Shown: positions 34,833-43,291 of the stretch, one piece after another | How positions within the stretch are numbered: the stretch's first letter is position 1 | Layout: the number at the start of each line of letters is the position of its first letter | Assembly (NCBI GenBank): GCA_022777285.1 | Contig: JALFGN010000134.1 | Coordinates: 1 to 51,761 of the forward strand | Length of the DNA: 51,761 nucleotides | Direction: 5' to 3' | Origin: Blautia sp. | GTDB taxonomy: Bacteria; Bacillota; Clostridia; Lachnospirales; Lachnospiraceae | The notes under the pieces: model-generated | The model's input: the letters and a program-made list of their open reading frames with translations, nothing else | What the model was told of the DNA's origin: nothing | Databases searched by the model: none | Program-made: the position numbers and the translations under genes

Positions 34833-36620
34833 ATGAAGAGACTGATTGATAGATTAGAAAATACCATGAATGACTTTAACCTGAAGAAAAAGCTTCATAT
34901 TCTGTATATCTATTGTATGCTGATACCACTTATCATTACAGACAGTGTTATTCTATTTATTGTGGTTCAATCCGAGAGAGTGGAGCAGCGGCATGTGATG
35001 GAAAATGATGCAAGTGCTGTTATATATAATCTTTCCCGGGAAGTGGAAAATGCCGCAATGAAAGCAAAAAATATTTATATGAACGGGTATATCGAGGAGT
35101 TTTTGAATCGACAGTATGAGACTCCTCTGGATTATGTGACGGGACATCAGGCATTTATGAAGAATTCACTGTTTGAGACCAGTATGGGTACGGATAATAC
35201 AGTGGTTACGATTTATGCGGACAATGATACTATTATCAATGGCGGACATTTCATCCGTCTGTCTGATGTGCGTGAGACAGAATGGTATAGATATTTGCAG
35301 GAAGCGGGAAATAATTCAGTATTGTATTTTTATTATGACCAGTGGAAAAGTTCTGCAGTGCAGCCGCGGCGCAGCGTGTTATTTATCAGAAAACTAAATT
35401 TTTTCGGACAGGACAGCTGTGAAAAAATAGTGACGATTGAAATGGATTACAGTAGTCTTGTACGCAATCTGGATAATATGAATTATGAGTCTGAGATCTA
35501 TATATGTAAAGATAATCAGATTTTGCTTTCTAATAACGGATATAATCAGCCAGGGTGGCCTTTTAGCGAATGGAAGGAAAACATACAACCGGATTATCAG
35601 AAAGAATACAGTGCTTATGGAGAACATCTACAGATTGCAGTCTGTAAAAGAAGTCGTGGGATACGGGCACAGATATGGAATCATATGCCGTTGATTGTTT
35701 TTCTGGTGTTGATTAATACGGTGATGCCGTGGATTCTGATGCGGCTTATTAATCGTTCTTTTACTGCCAGGGTAGAAGAATTGAGCAAAGCATTTGATCA
35801 CGTAGATGCGGATCATCTTCAGGAAATCTCATATGTGCGGGGGAAAGATGAAATAGGCAGTCTGATGCTCAATTATAATCACATGGCATCCCGCCTGAAT
35901 GATCTGATTCAGACGGTGTATAAGGATCGTCTGAGAGAACAGGAGATGGATATTGCCAGACAGAATGCAGAACTTCTGGCACTGCAGAGTCAGGTGAATC
36001 CTCACTTCCTGTTTAATGCCCTGGAGAGCATTCGGATGCACAGTATCTTAAAGAAAGAGTATGAAACTGCGGATATGGTGGGAAAACTGGCCGTGATGGA
36101 ACGTCAGAATGTGGATTGGAGTACAGATTTTGTCAGAATGAAAAAGGAACTGGAATTTGTGGAGGCATATCTGGGACTTCAAAAGTATCGTTTTGGAGAC
36201 AGACTTTCCTATGAGCTGAACATAGAACCGGAATGTGAGGATATTCAGATTCCAAGACTGACTTTCGTAACTTTTGTGGAAAATGCATGTGTGCACGGGA
36301 TTGAGAGTAAAACAGCTTCCTGCTGGATTTTTGTCCGGGTTTATCGTAAACATAAGGATATCTGGATCGAAGTGGAGGATACCGGAAGCGGTATGGATGA
36401 GGACAAAGTGGCTGAAATAAAGGAAAAGATGTGTAATGCAAGCATCGAGAAACTAAGAGAAAAGGGGCGTGTAGGTATTATCAATGCCTGCCTCAGACTG
36501 AAAATGATAACGGATAACAAAGTGTGTTTTCATATAGAGAGCGAAGTGGGAATCGGTACTACTATTCAGATCAGGATGCCGATAGACTCTCTGGATGATA
36601 GAATACAGATGCACAGATAA
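34833..36620 (+). CDS. yesM: YesM-type sensor histidine kinase
   Basis: A 595-residue sensor of the Lyt/YesM class. Two membrane helices (about 21-46 and 284-304) enclose a 240-residue outer sensor of dCache type. A HAMP region follows (about 305-365), then the His_kinase dimerisation motif QSQVNPHFLFNALES with phospho-acceptor His391. The ATPase domain has the N box FVENACVHGIES and G box VEDTGSGMD, and GVGIINACLRLK-like (GRVGIINACLRL). It would sense an extracellular sugar or a sugar-loaded binding protein and phosphorylate the next gene product. The ATG at 34833 follows AGGAGG with 7 bases spacing. Confidence 0.92.
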   Translation: MKRLIDRLENTMNDFNLKKKLHILYIYCMLIPLIITDSVILFIVVQSERVEQRHVMENDASAVIYNLSREVENAAMKAKNIYMNGYIEEFLNRQYETPLDYVTGHQAFMKNSLFETSMGTDNTVVTIYADNDTIINGGHFIRLSDVRETEWYRYLQEAGNNSVLYFYYDQWKSSAVQPRRSVLFIRKLNFFGQDSCEKIVTIEMDYSSLVRNLDNMNYESEIYICKDNQILLSNNGYNQPGWPFSEWKENIQPDYQKEYSAYGEHLQIAVCKRSRGIRAQIWNHMPLIVFLVLINTVMPWILMRLINRSFTARVEELSKAFDHVDADHLQEISYVRGKDEIGSLMLNYNHMASRLNDLIQTVYKDRLREQEMDIARQNAELLALQSQVNPHFLFNALESIRMHSILKKEYETADMVGKLAVMERQNVDWSTDFVRMKKELEFVEAYLGLQKYRFGDRLSYELNIEPECEDIQIPRLTFVTFVENACVHGIESKTASCWIFVRVYRKHKDIWIEVEDTGSGMDEDKVAEIKEKMCNASIEKLREKGRVGIINACLRLKMITDNKVCFHIESEVGIGTTIQIRMPIDSLDDRIQMHR

Positions 36621-36670
36621 GACTTCAACAGGGGTCTTGGGAATGGAAAAGAAACAAAGGAGATAAGAAC

Positions 36671-38272
36671 ATGCTGCGGGTTTTGCTAGTTGATGATGAA
36701 CCTTTTATTGTACAGGGGCTTATGGTGTTTATTGACTGGGAACAGGAAGGGTATGAGATTGTATATACTGCTGCCGATGGGGCAGAAGCACTTACATATC
36801 TGAAAGAGCATAAGGTGGATCTGGTCATTGCAGACATTAAGATGCCGGTGATGAGTGGATTGGAACTTTTGGAGACAATACGCAGAGAAAATATTTCAGA
36901 TACATATTTTGTGATTTTAAGTGGTTACAGTGATTTTTCCTATGCACAGCAGGCAATTCGTTATGAATGTATGGAATATATTCTGAAACCGGTGGAAAAA
37001 GAGGAGCTTTTGGGTGTACTGCGCAGAGTAGCCAAAGTGTCAGAAGCTGCCAGGGAAAATGAAAAGAAAAAACAAAAGCTGGAACATGAATATTTGGCCA
37101 GAAATATTATTGCTCTTCTCTGTGGAAAGTATGACACGGTGAATCTGGAATATATAAAAAGTCACATGAATCTTTCTGACAGTGTCAGATATGTTTATTT
37201 GGAACCCTATGATATAGGAGACATGTCCGAACAGGAGGATGGGGAATACCGTCTGATTCAGAGAAAACTGTATCAGGCCTGTCAGGATTTCCTGAAAGAA
37301 GACAGCAGTCACTGTTTCTTTGATGTGTCCTGGAATGAGAAGAATTACGATATAGGTTTTATTTACTGTGATTATATGGCGAAGAACCGGGCAATCAGTG
37401 AAGTTGAGTATCTGAGCGAATTTCAGGAGAGTCTTGAACTGGCAATTCAGCGTCCTGTAAAATTGCTGGCGGGTAAAAAAGTATCAGACATTTCTGGACT
37501 CGCAAAATCCTATAGTACCGCCTGTGTATTGAACTCTCTGGAAGCATTCCGTGCAAAAAAGAAAATGTATTTTTATGAAGAAGAGGTACAGATTCATAAT
37601 GGGGGTATTATCCTGTGCAAACAGAGCCTGGATGCGTTGATATCAGCCATTGAGCAAAACGATAAGATACAGATCCGTAAATGTGTGGAAAATCTGTATG
37701 AAGAAATGCGGCAGATGGGACTTGCCGCAGATACAGTCAATCTTAACATTAATTATTTCCTGTTTCAGCTGATTTATCTGGCAACCGAGCAGGATGATTG
37801 TGTCGATCAGAAAGAAATTCTACATTTCATTGGTGAAAGTACATTTGAAGAGGGAGTCACCAGAGGCAGCAGTGTGCATATGGTGCATTTTGCTCTGGAG
37901 TATGCAGAATATCTGGCTCAGCTTCGCAAAAATATTTCCAGGGGAGGCGTACTTGGAGAGATTGAGAAAGAAATACGCGAAAATTATGCAGAGAATCTTA
38001 CTTTGAGAGAATTGAGTAAAAAGTACTATGTGAACAGTGCTTATCTGGGACAGATATTCCGGAAAAAGTTCGGACAGTCATTTAAAGAGTATCTGAATAA
38101 CTATCGGATGGAGCAGGCAGTTCAGAGACTGTTGTATACCAGTGATAAAATCTATCAGATTGCTCTGGATGTGGGATATAAAGACTGCGATTATTTTATT
38201 AACCGTTTTATTGCGGCAAAGGGATGCACACCTGCAAAGTTCCGCAGACAGGGCGGAGTATTGAAAAACTGA
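36671..38272 (+). CDS. yesN: YesN-type response regulator with AraC DNA-binding domain
   Basis: A 533-residue response regulator. The receiver (1-120) has the acidic pair in VLLVDDE and phospho-acceptor Asp55 in LVIADIKMP, then KPVEKEEL. A long middle region of about 280 residues of helical character follows, and the C-terminal AraC domain carries LTLRELSKKYYVNSAYLGQIF and IYQIALDVGYKDCDYFINRF. It is expected to activate the binding-protein promoter downstream when sugar is sensed. CAAAGGAGATAAGAAC precedes the ATG. It lies 50 bases after the kinase and a strong terminator follows. Confidence 0.92.
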   Translation: MLRVLLVDDEPFIVQGLMVFIDWEQEGYEIVYTAADGAEALTYLKEHKVDLVIADIKMPVMSGLELLETIRRENISDTYFVILSGYSDFSYAQQAIRYECMEYILKPVEKEELLGVLRRVAKVSEAARENEKKKQKLEHEYLARNIIALLCGKYDTVNLEYIKSHMNLSDSVRYVYLEPYDIGDMSEQEDGEYRLIQRKLYQACQDFLKEDSSHCFFDVSWNEKNYDIGFIYCDYMAKNRAISEVEYLSEFQESLELAIQRPVKLLAGKKVSDISGLAKSYSTACVLNSLEAFRAKKKMYFYEEEVQIHNGGIILCKQSLDALISAIEQNDKIQIRKCVENLYEEMRQMGLAADTVNLNINYFLFQLIYLATEQDDCVDQKEILHFIGESTFEEGVTRGSSVHMVHFALEYAEYLAQLRKNISRGGVLGEIEKEIRENYAENLTLRELSKKYYVNSAYLGQIFRKKFGQSFKEYLNNYRMEQAVQRLLYTSDKIYQIALDVGYKDCDYFINRFIAAKGCTPAKFRRQGGVLKN

Positions 38273-38298
38273 GAAAATGGAAGAAATTTTCCAAATGA

Positions 38299-38346
38299 AA
38301 AAAGACAGGATAAATGATAGGGTTCTATAATTTGTCCTGTCTTTTT
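38299..38346 (+). terminator. Long intrinsic terminator after yesN
   Basis: The outer stem AAAAAGACAGGA / TCCTGTCTTTTT (12 bp) continues, after a short break, into AAAT-ATAG / CTAT-ATTT around a GGTT loop. The right arm ends in a T5 run. The A-rich left arm would allow it to act on the minus strand too. Confidence 0.88.
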
Positions 38347-38361
38347 GTATGCTTTGTCCGG

Positions 38362-38389
38362 TTGAGGTTTTTTTTGTAGAAGGTACAAT
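38362..38389 (+). promoter_or_regulatory. Promoter of the sugar transport operon
   Basis: TTGAGG and TACAAT with 16 bp between. The start would be near 38396, giving a leader of about 76 bases. A long T run sits in the spacer (GGTTTTTTTTGTAG), which would make it A/T-rich and bendable. Confidence 0.6.
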
Positions 38390-38471
38390 ATAGTTACTTG
38401 ATAGTCGTATTTGTTCTGCAGACGAATAGGAAAATATTTATAGTATCAAAAGAAATAGGAGGATGGGGTCT

Positions 38472-40145
38472 ATGAAAAGAAAATGTTTAATATCCCTTAT
38501 GCTGTTAGCGGCGGTGTCAATGGCGGCCTGTGGCAAAGCAGAAAAAGAAACAGACACAGGTGCAGAGTCATCTGATGGCGGAGTAAAAGAATTTACTGCA
38601 TTCTTTGCAGTTCCCGGTTCAGAAATCAATGATGATAATGAAATTCAGCAGAAAATTGCTGAGATTACAGGTGCTAAATGTAAAGAGACATGGCTTACAG
38701 GACAGACTGCTGAGGAAGCTGTAGGAACCTTGATCGCCGGTGGTGAGTATCCGGATATGATTGATGGTGGAGATGGTATGGCTCAGCTCTATGATGCCGG
38801 TGCCTTGGTTGCTTTGGATGACTATATTGATCAGTATCCGAACATTAAAGAGTTCTTTACAGAGGAAGAATGGGATAAAATTCGCCAGGAGGATGGACAT
38901 ATTTACTGGATTCCACAGTTCAGTAATATTTACGGTGAGGAAAAAGCAACAACACACAATGATGAAGCATTCTGGATTCAGACTCGAGTTCTTGAATGGG
39001 CAGATTATCCGGATATTCAGACCATGGATGAGTATTTTGATCTGATTGAAAGATACAATGAGGCCAATCCTACAATGGAAGACGGAACAGCCAATATTCC
39101 TTACACAATCCTCTGTGATGACTGGCGTTATTTCTGTCTGGAAAATGCACCTCAGTTCCTGGATGGATATCCAAATGATGGTTCTGTTATTGTAGATCCG
39201 ATTGAATTAAAGATTATCGATTACAATACAACACCTACTGCTAAAAAATATTTTGGAAAATTGAATGAAGAATTCAAGAAAGGTATTGTAGACCCGGAAT
39301 CCTTTACACAGACTTATGATGAATATATTGCAAAACTTTCCACCGGACGTGTGCTGGGAATGATCGACCAGTGGTGGGATTTTGCATATAGTGTAAACGA
39401 TGCACTGAAACAGCAGGGGCTGGGTGAACAGGGCTGCAACTACGTTCCGCTTCCGATTACAATTGAAAGAGGAATTAAAAATCAGTGGCATAACTCCGGT
39501 AGTGTTCTGAATGTTGCCACCGGTCTTGCTATTACAACAAGCTGTGATGACGTGGAAGGTGCACTTCAGTTTGTGAATGATCTTCTTTCTCAGGAAGTAC
39601 TGGATCTGCGTTCTTGGGGCGTAAAAGGTGTTGACTATGAAGTAGATGAAGATGGTAAATACTATAGAACTCAGGAAATGAGAGCTCAGGCAGCTGATAC
39701 TGCTTATAAAGCATCACATATGTGCGGTTATTCTTATTTCCCAGGGTATACCGGAACAAGCCGTGATGGAATCAACGCAATGTCTCCACAGTTCCAGCCC
39801 GAAGAATTCTATGATGGACTGCCGGATGATGTGAAAGCATGTTTCGATGCCTATGGTGCTGAAACATATGTAGACATGCTTGGAACCAGTGAGGCTCCGG
39901 GACCATGGTATCCAATGTATTCTTTCTCAAGTTCTATGACAACAAGCACACCTGGTGGTCTTGCATGGACAAAGATGGGAGAAATCAAGCATGAATATCT
40001 TCCTAAAGTAGTAATGGCATCAGATTTTGAAGCTGCATGGGATGAGTATATGAGCGTATATGAAAAATGTAATCCTCAGGATTTCCTGGAAGAAATGCAG
40101 GCAGAACTTGATCGCAGAATGGAAGAAGCCAAGAAGTATCAGTAG
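38472..40145 (+). CDS. Sugar-binding lipoprotein 1 of an ABC importer (LplA-like)
   Basis: A 557-residue solute-binding protein. The signal MKRKCLISLMLLAAVSMAAC carries a lipobox with Cys20, so it is lipid-anchored outside. The rest is the long family 1-type binding protein paired with LplB/YtcP permeases, with EDGHIYWIPQF and the conserved aromatic-rich DQWWDFAY. Substrate inferred from its neighbours: linear or branched xylo-oligosaccharides. The ATG at 38472 lies 9 bases after AGGAGG; the upstream ATG at 38463 abuts that site. A hairpin with a T run sits between it and the permease gene, which would yield more binding protein than permease. Confidence 0.9.
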   Translation: MKRKCLISLMLLAAVSMAACGKAEKETDTGAESSDGGVKEFTAFFAVPGSEINDDNEIQQKIAEITGAKCKETWLTGQTAEEAVGTLIAGGEYPDMIDGGDGMAQLYDAGALVALDDYIDQYPNIKEFFTEEEWDKIRQEDGHIYWIPQFSNIYGEEKATTHNDEAFWIQTRVLEWADYPDIQTMDEYFDLIERYNEANPTMEDGTANIPYTILCDDWRYFCLENAPQFLDGYPNDGSVIVDPIELKIIDYNTTPTAKKYFGKLNEEFKKGIVDPESFTQTYDEYIAKLSTGRVLGMIDQWWDFAYSVNDALKQQGLGEQGCNYVPLPITIERGIKNQWHNSGSVLNVATGLAITTSCDDVEGALQFVNDLLSQEVLDLRSWGVKGVDYEVDEDGKYYRTQEMRAQAADTAYKASHMCGYSYFPGYTGTSRDGINAMSPQFQPEEFYDGLPDDVKACFDAYGAETYVDMLGTSEAPGPWYPMYSFSSSMTTSTPGGLAWTKMGEIKHEYLPKVVMASDFEAAWDEYMSVYEKCNPQDFLEEMQAELDRRMEEAKKYQ

Positions 40146-40163
40146 AATATAAGTGAATAAATC

Positions 40164-40220
40164 GGGCAGATGTCGGTTTCGGTATCGTGTGACAGACCGA
40201 TTCATCTGCCCTCTCTTTTT
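40164..40220 (+). terminator. Intercistronic attenuator between binding protein and permease
   Basis: Arms GGGCAGATG (40164-40172) and CATCTGCCC (40203-40211), continued inside by TCGGT/ACCGA, then TCTCTTTTT. It looks like an intrinsic terminator inside an operon, expected to let only part of the transcripts reach the permease genes. The permease ribosome site follows at once. Confidence 0.8.
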
Positions 40221-40231
40221 AGGAGGAGACT

Positions 40232-41188
40232 ATGGCTGCTATAGAAAAAAGAAAAAAAGAAAAAGTAACAGAAATGAAAGTGAAAATCACTTTGAAAGAA
40301 GTAAAAAGACAGAAGGCTCTGCTGATCTGGTCCGCCTTTATTGTATTGTATGGTGTGATTTTCTGCTATTTGCCATTGGGAGGATGGCTGATGGCTTTCC
40401 AGGATTACCGTCCCAAGGATGGACTTCTGCATTCTCAGTTTGTAGGATTGGCAAAGTTCCAGCAGTTATTCTCTGATGCCACCTTTATCCGTGTAATTCG
40501 AAATACACTGGCTATGGGCGTGCTCAACCTGGTAACAACCTTCGTTATGGCAATTTTATTTGCTATTTTGTTGAACGATGTAAAATCTCAGGGTGGAAAA
40601 AAAGTAGTGCAGACAATCTCTTACCTGCCGCACTTCCTGTCCTGGATTATCGTAACTGGTATTCTGCATGACGCACTGTCCGGAACGGGTATTGTGAATG
40701 AGCTTCTTTTGAAATTCGGTATTCTTGATCAGCCTCTGAATTTCTTCGCTCATCCAAAATTCTTCTGGCCAATCGTGGCATTTGCCAATGTATGGAAGGA
40801 AACAGGATGGAATGCCATTATTTATCTTTCTGCAATTACATCCATTGACCCTTCCCTTTATGAAGCGGCCAATATTGATGGGGCCGGAAGATGGCAGAGA
40901 ATCCGCTATATTACATTACCGGGAATCCGTCCGACTATTATGATTCTTCTTCTGATGAATGTAGGTAACGTATTAAATGCAGGTTTTGAAATCCAGTACC
41001 TGTTAGGTAATGGTCTGGTACAGAGCGTGGCACAGACAATTGATATTTACGTATTGAAATGGGGTATCAGCCAGAATGACTTTGCAATTGGTACTGCGGC
41101 AGGTATCTTCAAGAGTTTTGTCAGCATCGTGCTTGTTGTCATCGCCAATGAGATTGCAAAACGGACCGGTGACGAGCGGCTGTTTTAG
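40232..41188 (+). CDS. lplB: LplB-type sugar ABC transporter permease
   Basis: A 318-residue membrane permease with six predicted helices. The EAA loop motif reads YEAANIDGAGRWQRIRYITLPGI, divisible as EAANIDGAG followed by RYITLPGI, which binds the shared MsmK-type ATPase. Typical LplB features are the N-terminal QKALLIWSAFIVLYGVIFCY and NTLAMGVLNLVTTF. No ATPase gene is in the locus, as is usual for this family. AGGAGG with 5 bases spacing precedes the ATG. It forms a heterodimer with the next gene product and takes sugar from the binding lipoprotein. Confidence 0.92.
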   Translation: MAAIEKRKKEKVTEMKVKITLKEVKRQKALLIWSAFIVLYGVIFCYLPLGGWLMAFQDYRPKDGLLHSQFVGLAKFQQLFSDATFIRVIRNTLAMGVLNLVTTFVMAILFAILLNDVKSQGGKKVVQTISYLPHFLSWIIVTGILHDALSGTGIVNELLLKFGILDQPLNFFAHPKFFWPIVAFANVWKETGWNAIIYLSAITSIDPSLYEAANIDGAGRWQRIRYITLPGIRPTIMILLLMNVGNVLNAGFEIQYLLGNGLVQSVAQTIDIYVLKWGISQNDFAIGTAAGIFKSFVSIVLVVIANEIAKRTGDERLF

Positions 41189-41206
41189 GAAAGGAGAGAT
41201 CAGACT

Positions 41207-42106
41207 ATGGAAAAACTTCACAAAAGGAAAAAAACATCGGTTGGGGATACCATCTTCGTGATATGTAATACCCTGTTCATGATTCTATTCGTGCTGATTA
41301 CACTATATCCGATTCTGAATACAGTGGCAATTTCACTTAATGACGGTACGGATGCATTGAGGGGTGGGATTTATCTGTGGCCCCGAAAATTTACCTGGAA
41401 GAACTATCTTACCGTTTTACAGAAAGATAACCTGCTGACAGGTGCTTATATTTCTGTGGCAAGAACAGTAGTTGGAACTTTGCTGGCCCTGATTGCCAAT
41501 GCAATTCTGGCATTTATCGTCAGCAGAAAACGTTTCCTGTTCAAAAAACAGTTGTCACTGTTCTGGGTTATTACCATGTATGTAAACGGTGGCATGATTC
41601 CAACATTCCTGCTGTACAAAAACCTGGGAATGACAAACAGTTTCTGGGTTTATGTAATTCCTGGTATGTTCAGTGCCTTTAATATGCTGGTTATCCGTAC
41701 CTATATGAACGGTCTTCCGGAGAGTCTGGAAGAGTCTGCACAGCTTGATGGTGCCGGATACACAACGATTTTCTGGAAAATCACTTCACCGCTGTGTAAA
41801 CCGGTGTATGCGACCGTAGCTTTGTTTGTGGCAGTTGGTCAGTGGAACTCCTGGTTCGATGCCATGCTGTACAACCGTATGAGCCAACACCTGACAACCT
41901 TGCAGTATGAGTTGATGAAACTGCTTTCTTCCGTTACCAATCAGGGTAATTCTGCAGAAGCTATGAAAAATGCAGCAGGTGCAGTTACTCCAACATCTGT
42001 ACGTGCAGCAGCTACCGTATTGACCATGTTGCCGATTATCTGCCTGTATCCGTTCCTTCAGAGATACTTTGTAGCCGGTCTGACCATCGGAGGAGTAAAG
42101 GAATAA
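41207..42106 (+). CDS. YtcP/LplC-type sugar ABC transporter permease
   Basis: The second permease, 299 residues. Its EAA-like loop is SLEESAQLDGAGYTTIFWKI, followed by the usual ITSPLCKPV. The N-terminus is typical (GDTIFVICNTLFMILFVLIT), and it ends PFLQRYFVAGLTIGGVKE, the standard CUT1 tail. GGAAAGGAGAGATCAGACT precedes the ATG. The gene lies 18 bases after lplB. Its last 15 bases (including the stop) are duplicated immediately downstream. Confidence 0.92.
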   Translation: MEKLHKRKKTSVGDTIFVICNTLFMILFVLITLYPILNTVAISLNDGTDALRGGIYLWPRKFTWKNYLTVLQKDNLLTGAYISVARTVVGTLLALIANAILAFIVSRKRFLFKKQLSLFWVITMYVNGGMIPTFLLYKNLGMTNSFWVYVIPGMFSAFNMLVIRTYMNGLPESLEESAQLDGAGYTTIFWKITSPLCKPVYATVALFVAVGQWNSWFDAMLYNRMSQHLTTLQYELMKLLSSVTNQGNSAEAMKNAAGAVTPTSVRAAATVLTMLPIICLYPFLQRYFVAGLTIGGVKE

Positions 42107-42121
42107 GGAGTAAAGGAATAA
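42092..42121 (+). repeat. Exact 15-bp tandem duplication at the permease stop
   Basis: GGAGTAAAGGAATAA occurs twice in a row. The first copy carries the end of the permease gene and its stop; the second supplies the GGAG and AAGGA ribosome-binding bases for the GH8 gene. Confidence 0.9.
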
Positions 42122-42128
42122 GATAAAG

Positions 42129-43277
42129 ATGGAAAAGGGAGCCGTTTACACAGGAATTTATCCAAATATATTCGAATTAGCCGGATATGAGAAAAAGGAA
42201 ATAGAAAATAGATTAGATCAAATATTTCAGACTCTTTTTTATGGGAGTGATGAGGAAAGAATTTATCATCCCGTCGGTTGTGATCTTGGATACATAGAAG
42301 ATACCGGTAATCTGGATGCCCGTACGGAAGGCATGTCTTATGGCATGATGATGTGCGTGCAGATGAATAAAAAAGAAGAGTTTGACAGGATATGGAAATG
42401 GGCAAGAACCTATATGTATATGACTGAAGGTGAAAATGCCGGATATTTTGCATGGTCTTGTGGAACAGATGGCACAAGAAACGCTGATGGCCCGGCACCG
42501 GACGGAGAAGAGTTCTTTGCAATGGCCTTATTTTTTGCCTCACATCGCTGGGGCGACGGGGAAGGAATTTTTGCTTATAGCGAAGAGGCAAAAAAATTGC
42601 TGCATACTTGTATTCATAAAGGAGAAAACGGAGAACCGGGACGTGCCATGTGGGATTCCAAGAATTACCTGATTCGTTTTATTACTGAAGTGGATTTTTC
42701 GGATCCTTCCTACCATCTGCCTCATTTTTATGAATTATTTGCACAGTGGTCCTTCGAGGAAGACCGTTCTTTCTGGAAGAAAGCGGCGAAGGCAAGCAGG
42801 GATTACCTGAAGAAGGCATGTCACCCTGTGACCGGCTTGTGTGCAGAATATGCAGAGTATGATGGAACCCCCTGTACAAAAGGGCAGAATATCTGGGGGA
42901 GACATGACTGGTATTACAGTGATGCCTATCGTACGATTGCTAATATTGCTCTGGATTATGTCTGGTTTGGAGCAGATGAGTGGGAAGTGGAAGAGGGAAA
43001 ACGTTTTCTGGAATTTTTCTGTGAGACAGCAGGAGAGGAACATCAGGATGGGATTTTTGCCATTGATGGTACAGTAATCCCCGGAAAAGCTTTGCATCCG
43101 GTGGCCATGACAGCAGTGAATGCACAGGCAGGATTGCTGGTACAAAATGAGCATGCCCTTGCCTGTGTCCGCAAGTTTTGGAATACACCTTTGCGTACAG
43201 GAAACAGGAGATATTATGATAATTGCCTTTATTTCTTCGCTTTTCTTGCATTAAGTGGAAATTATAGAATCTATTAA
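42129..43277 (+). CDS. GH8 reducing-end xylose-releasing exo-oligoxylanase (Rex-like)
   Basis: A 382-residue GH8 enzyme. The signature NLDARTEGMSYGMMM with Glu67 as the probable catalytic acid is typical of the Rex branch that removes xylose from the reducing end of xylo-oligosaccharides; AWSCGTDGTRNADGPAPDGE and FFAMALFF are further GH8 marks. No signal peptide, so it acts on imported oligosaccharides and complements GH3/GH43 enzymes that cut the other end. The ATG lies 23 bases after the permease stop with AAGGAATAAGATAAAG before it. Function is by family recognition; exact product not proven. Confidence 0.88.
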   Translation: MEKGAVYTGIYPNIFELAGYEKKEIENRLDQIFQTLFYGSDEERIYHPVGCDLGYIEDTGNLDARTEGMSYGMMMCVQMNKKEEFDRIWKWARTYMYMTEGENAGYFAWSCGTDGTRNADGPAPDGEEFFAMALFFASHRWGDGEGIFAYSEEAKKLLHTCIHKGENGEPGRAMWDSKNYLIRFITEVDFSDPSYHLPHFYELFAQWSFEEDRSFWKKAAKASRDYLKKACHPVTGLCAEYAEYDGTPCTKGQNIWGRHDWYYSDAYRTIANIALDYVWFGADEWEVEEGKRFLEFFCETAGEEHQDGIFAIDGTVIPGKALHPVAMTAVNAQAGLLVQNEHALACVRKFWNTPLRTGNRRYYDNCLYFFAFLALSGNYRIY

Positions 43278-43291
43278 CAGGAGATATTAAT

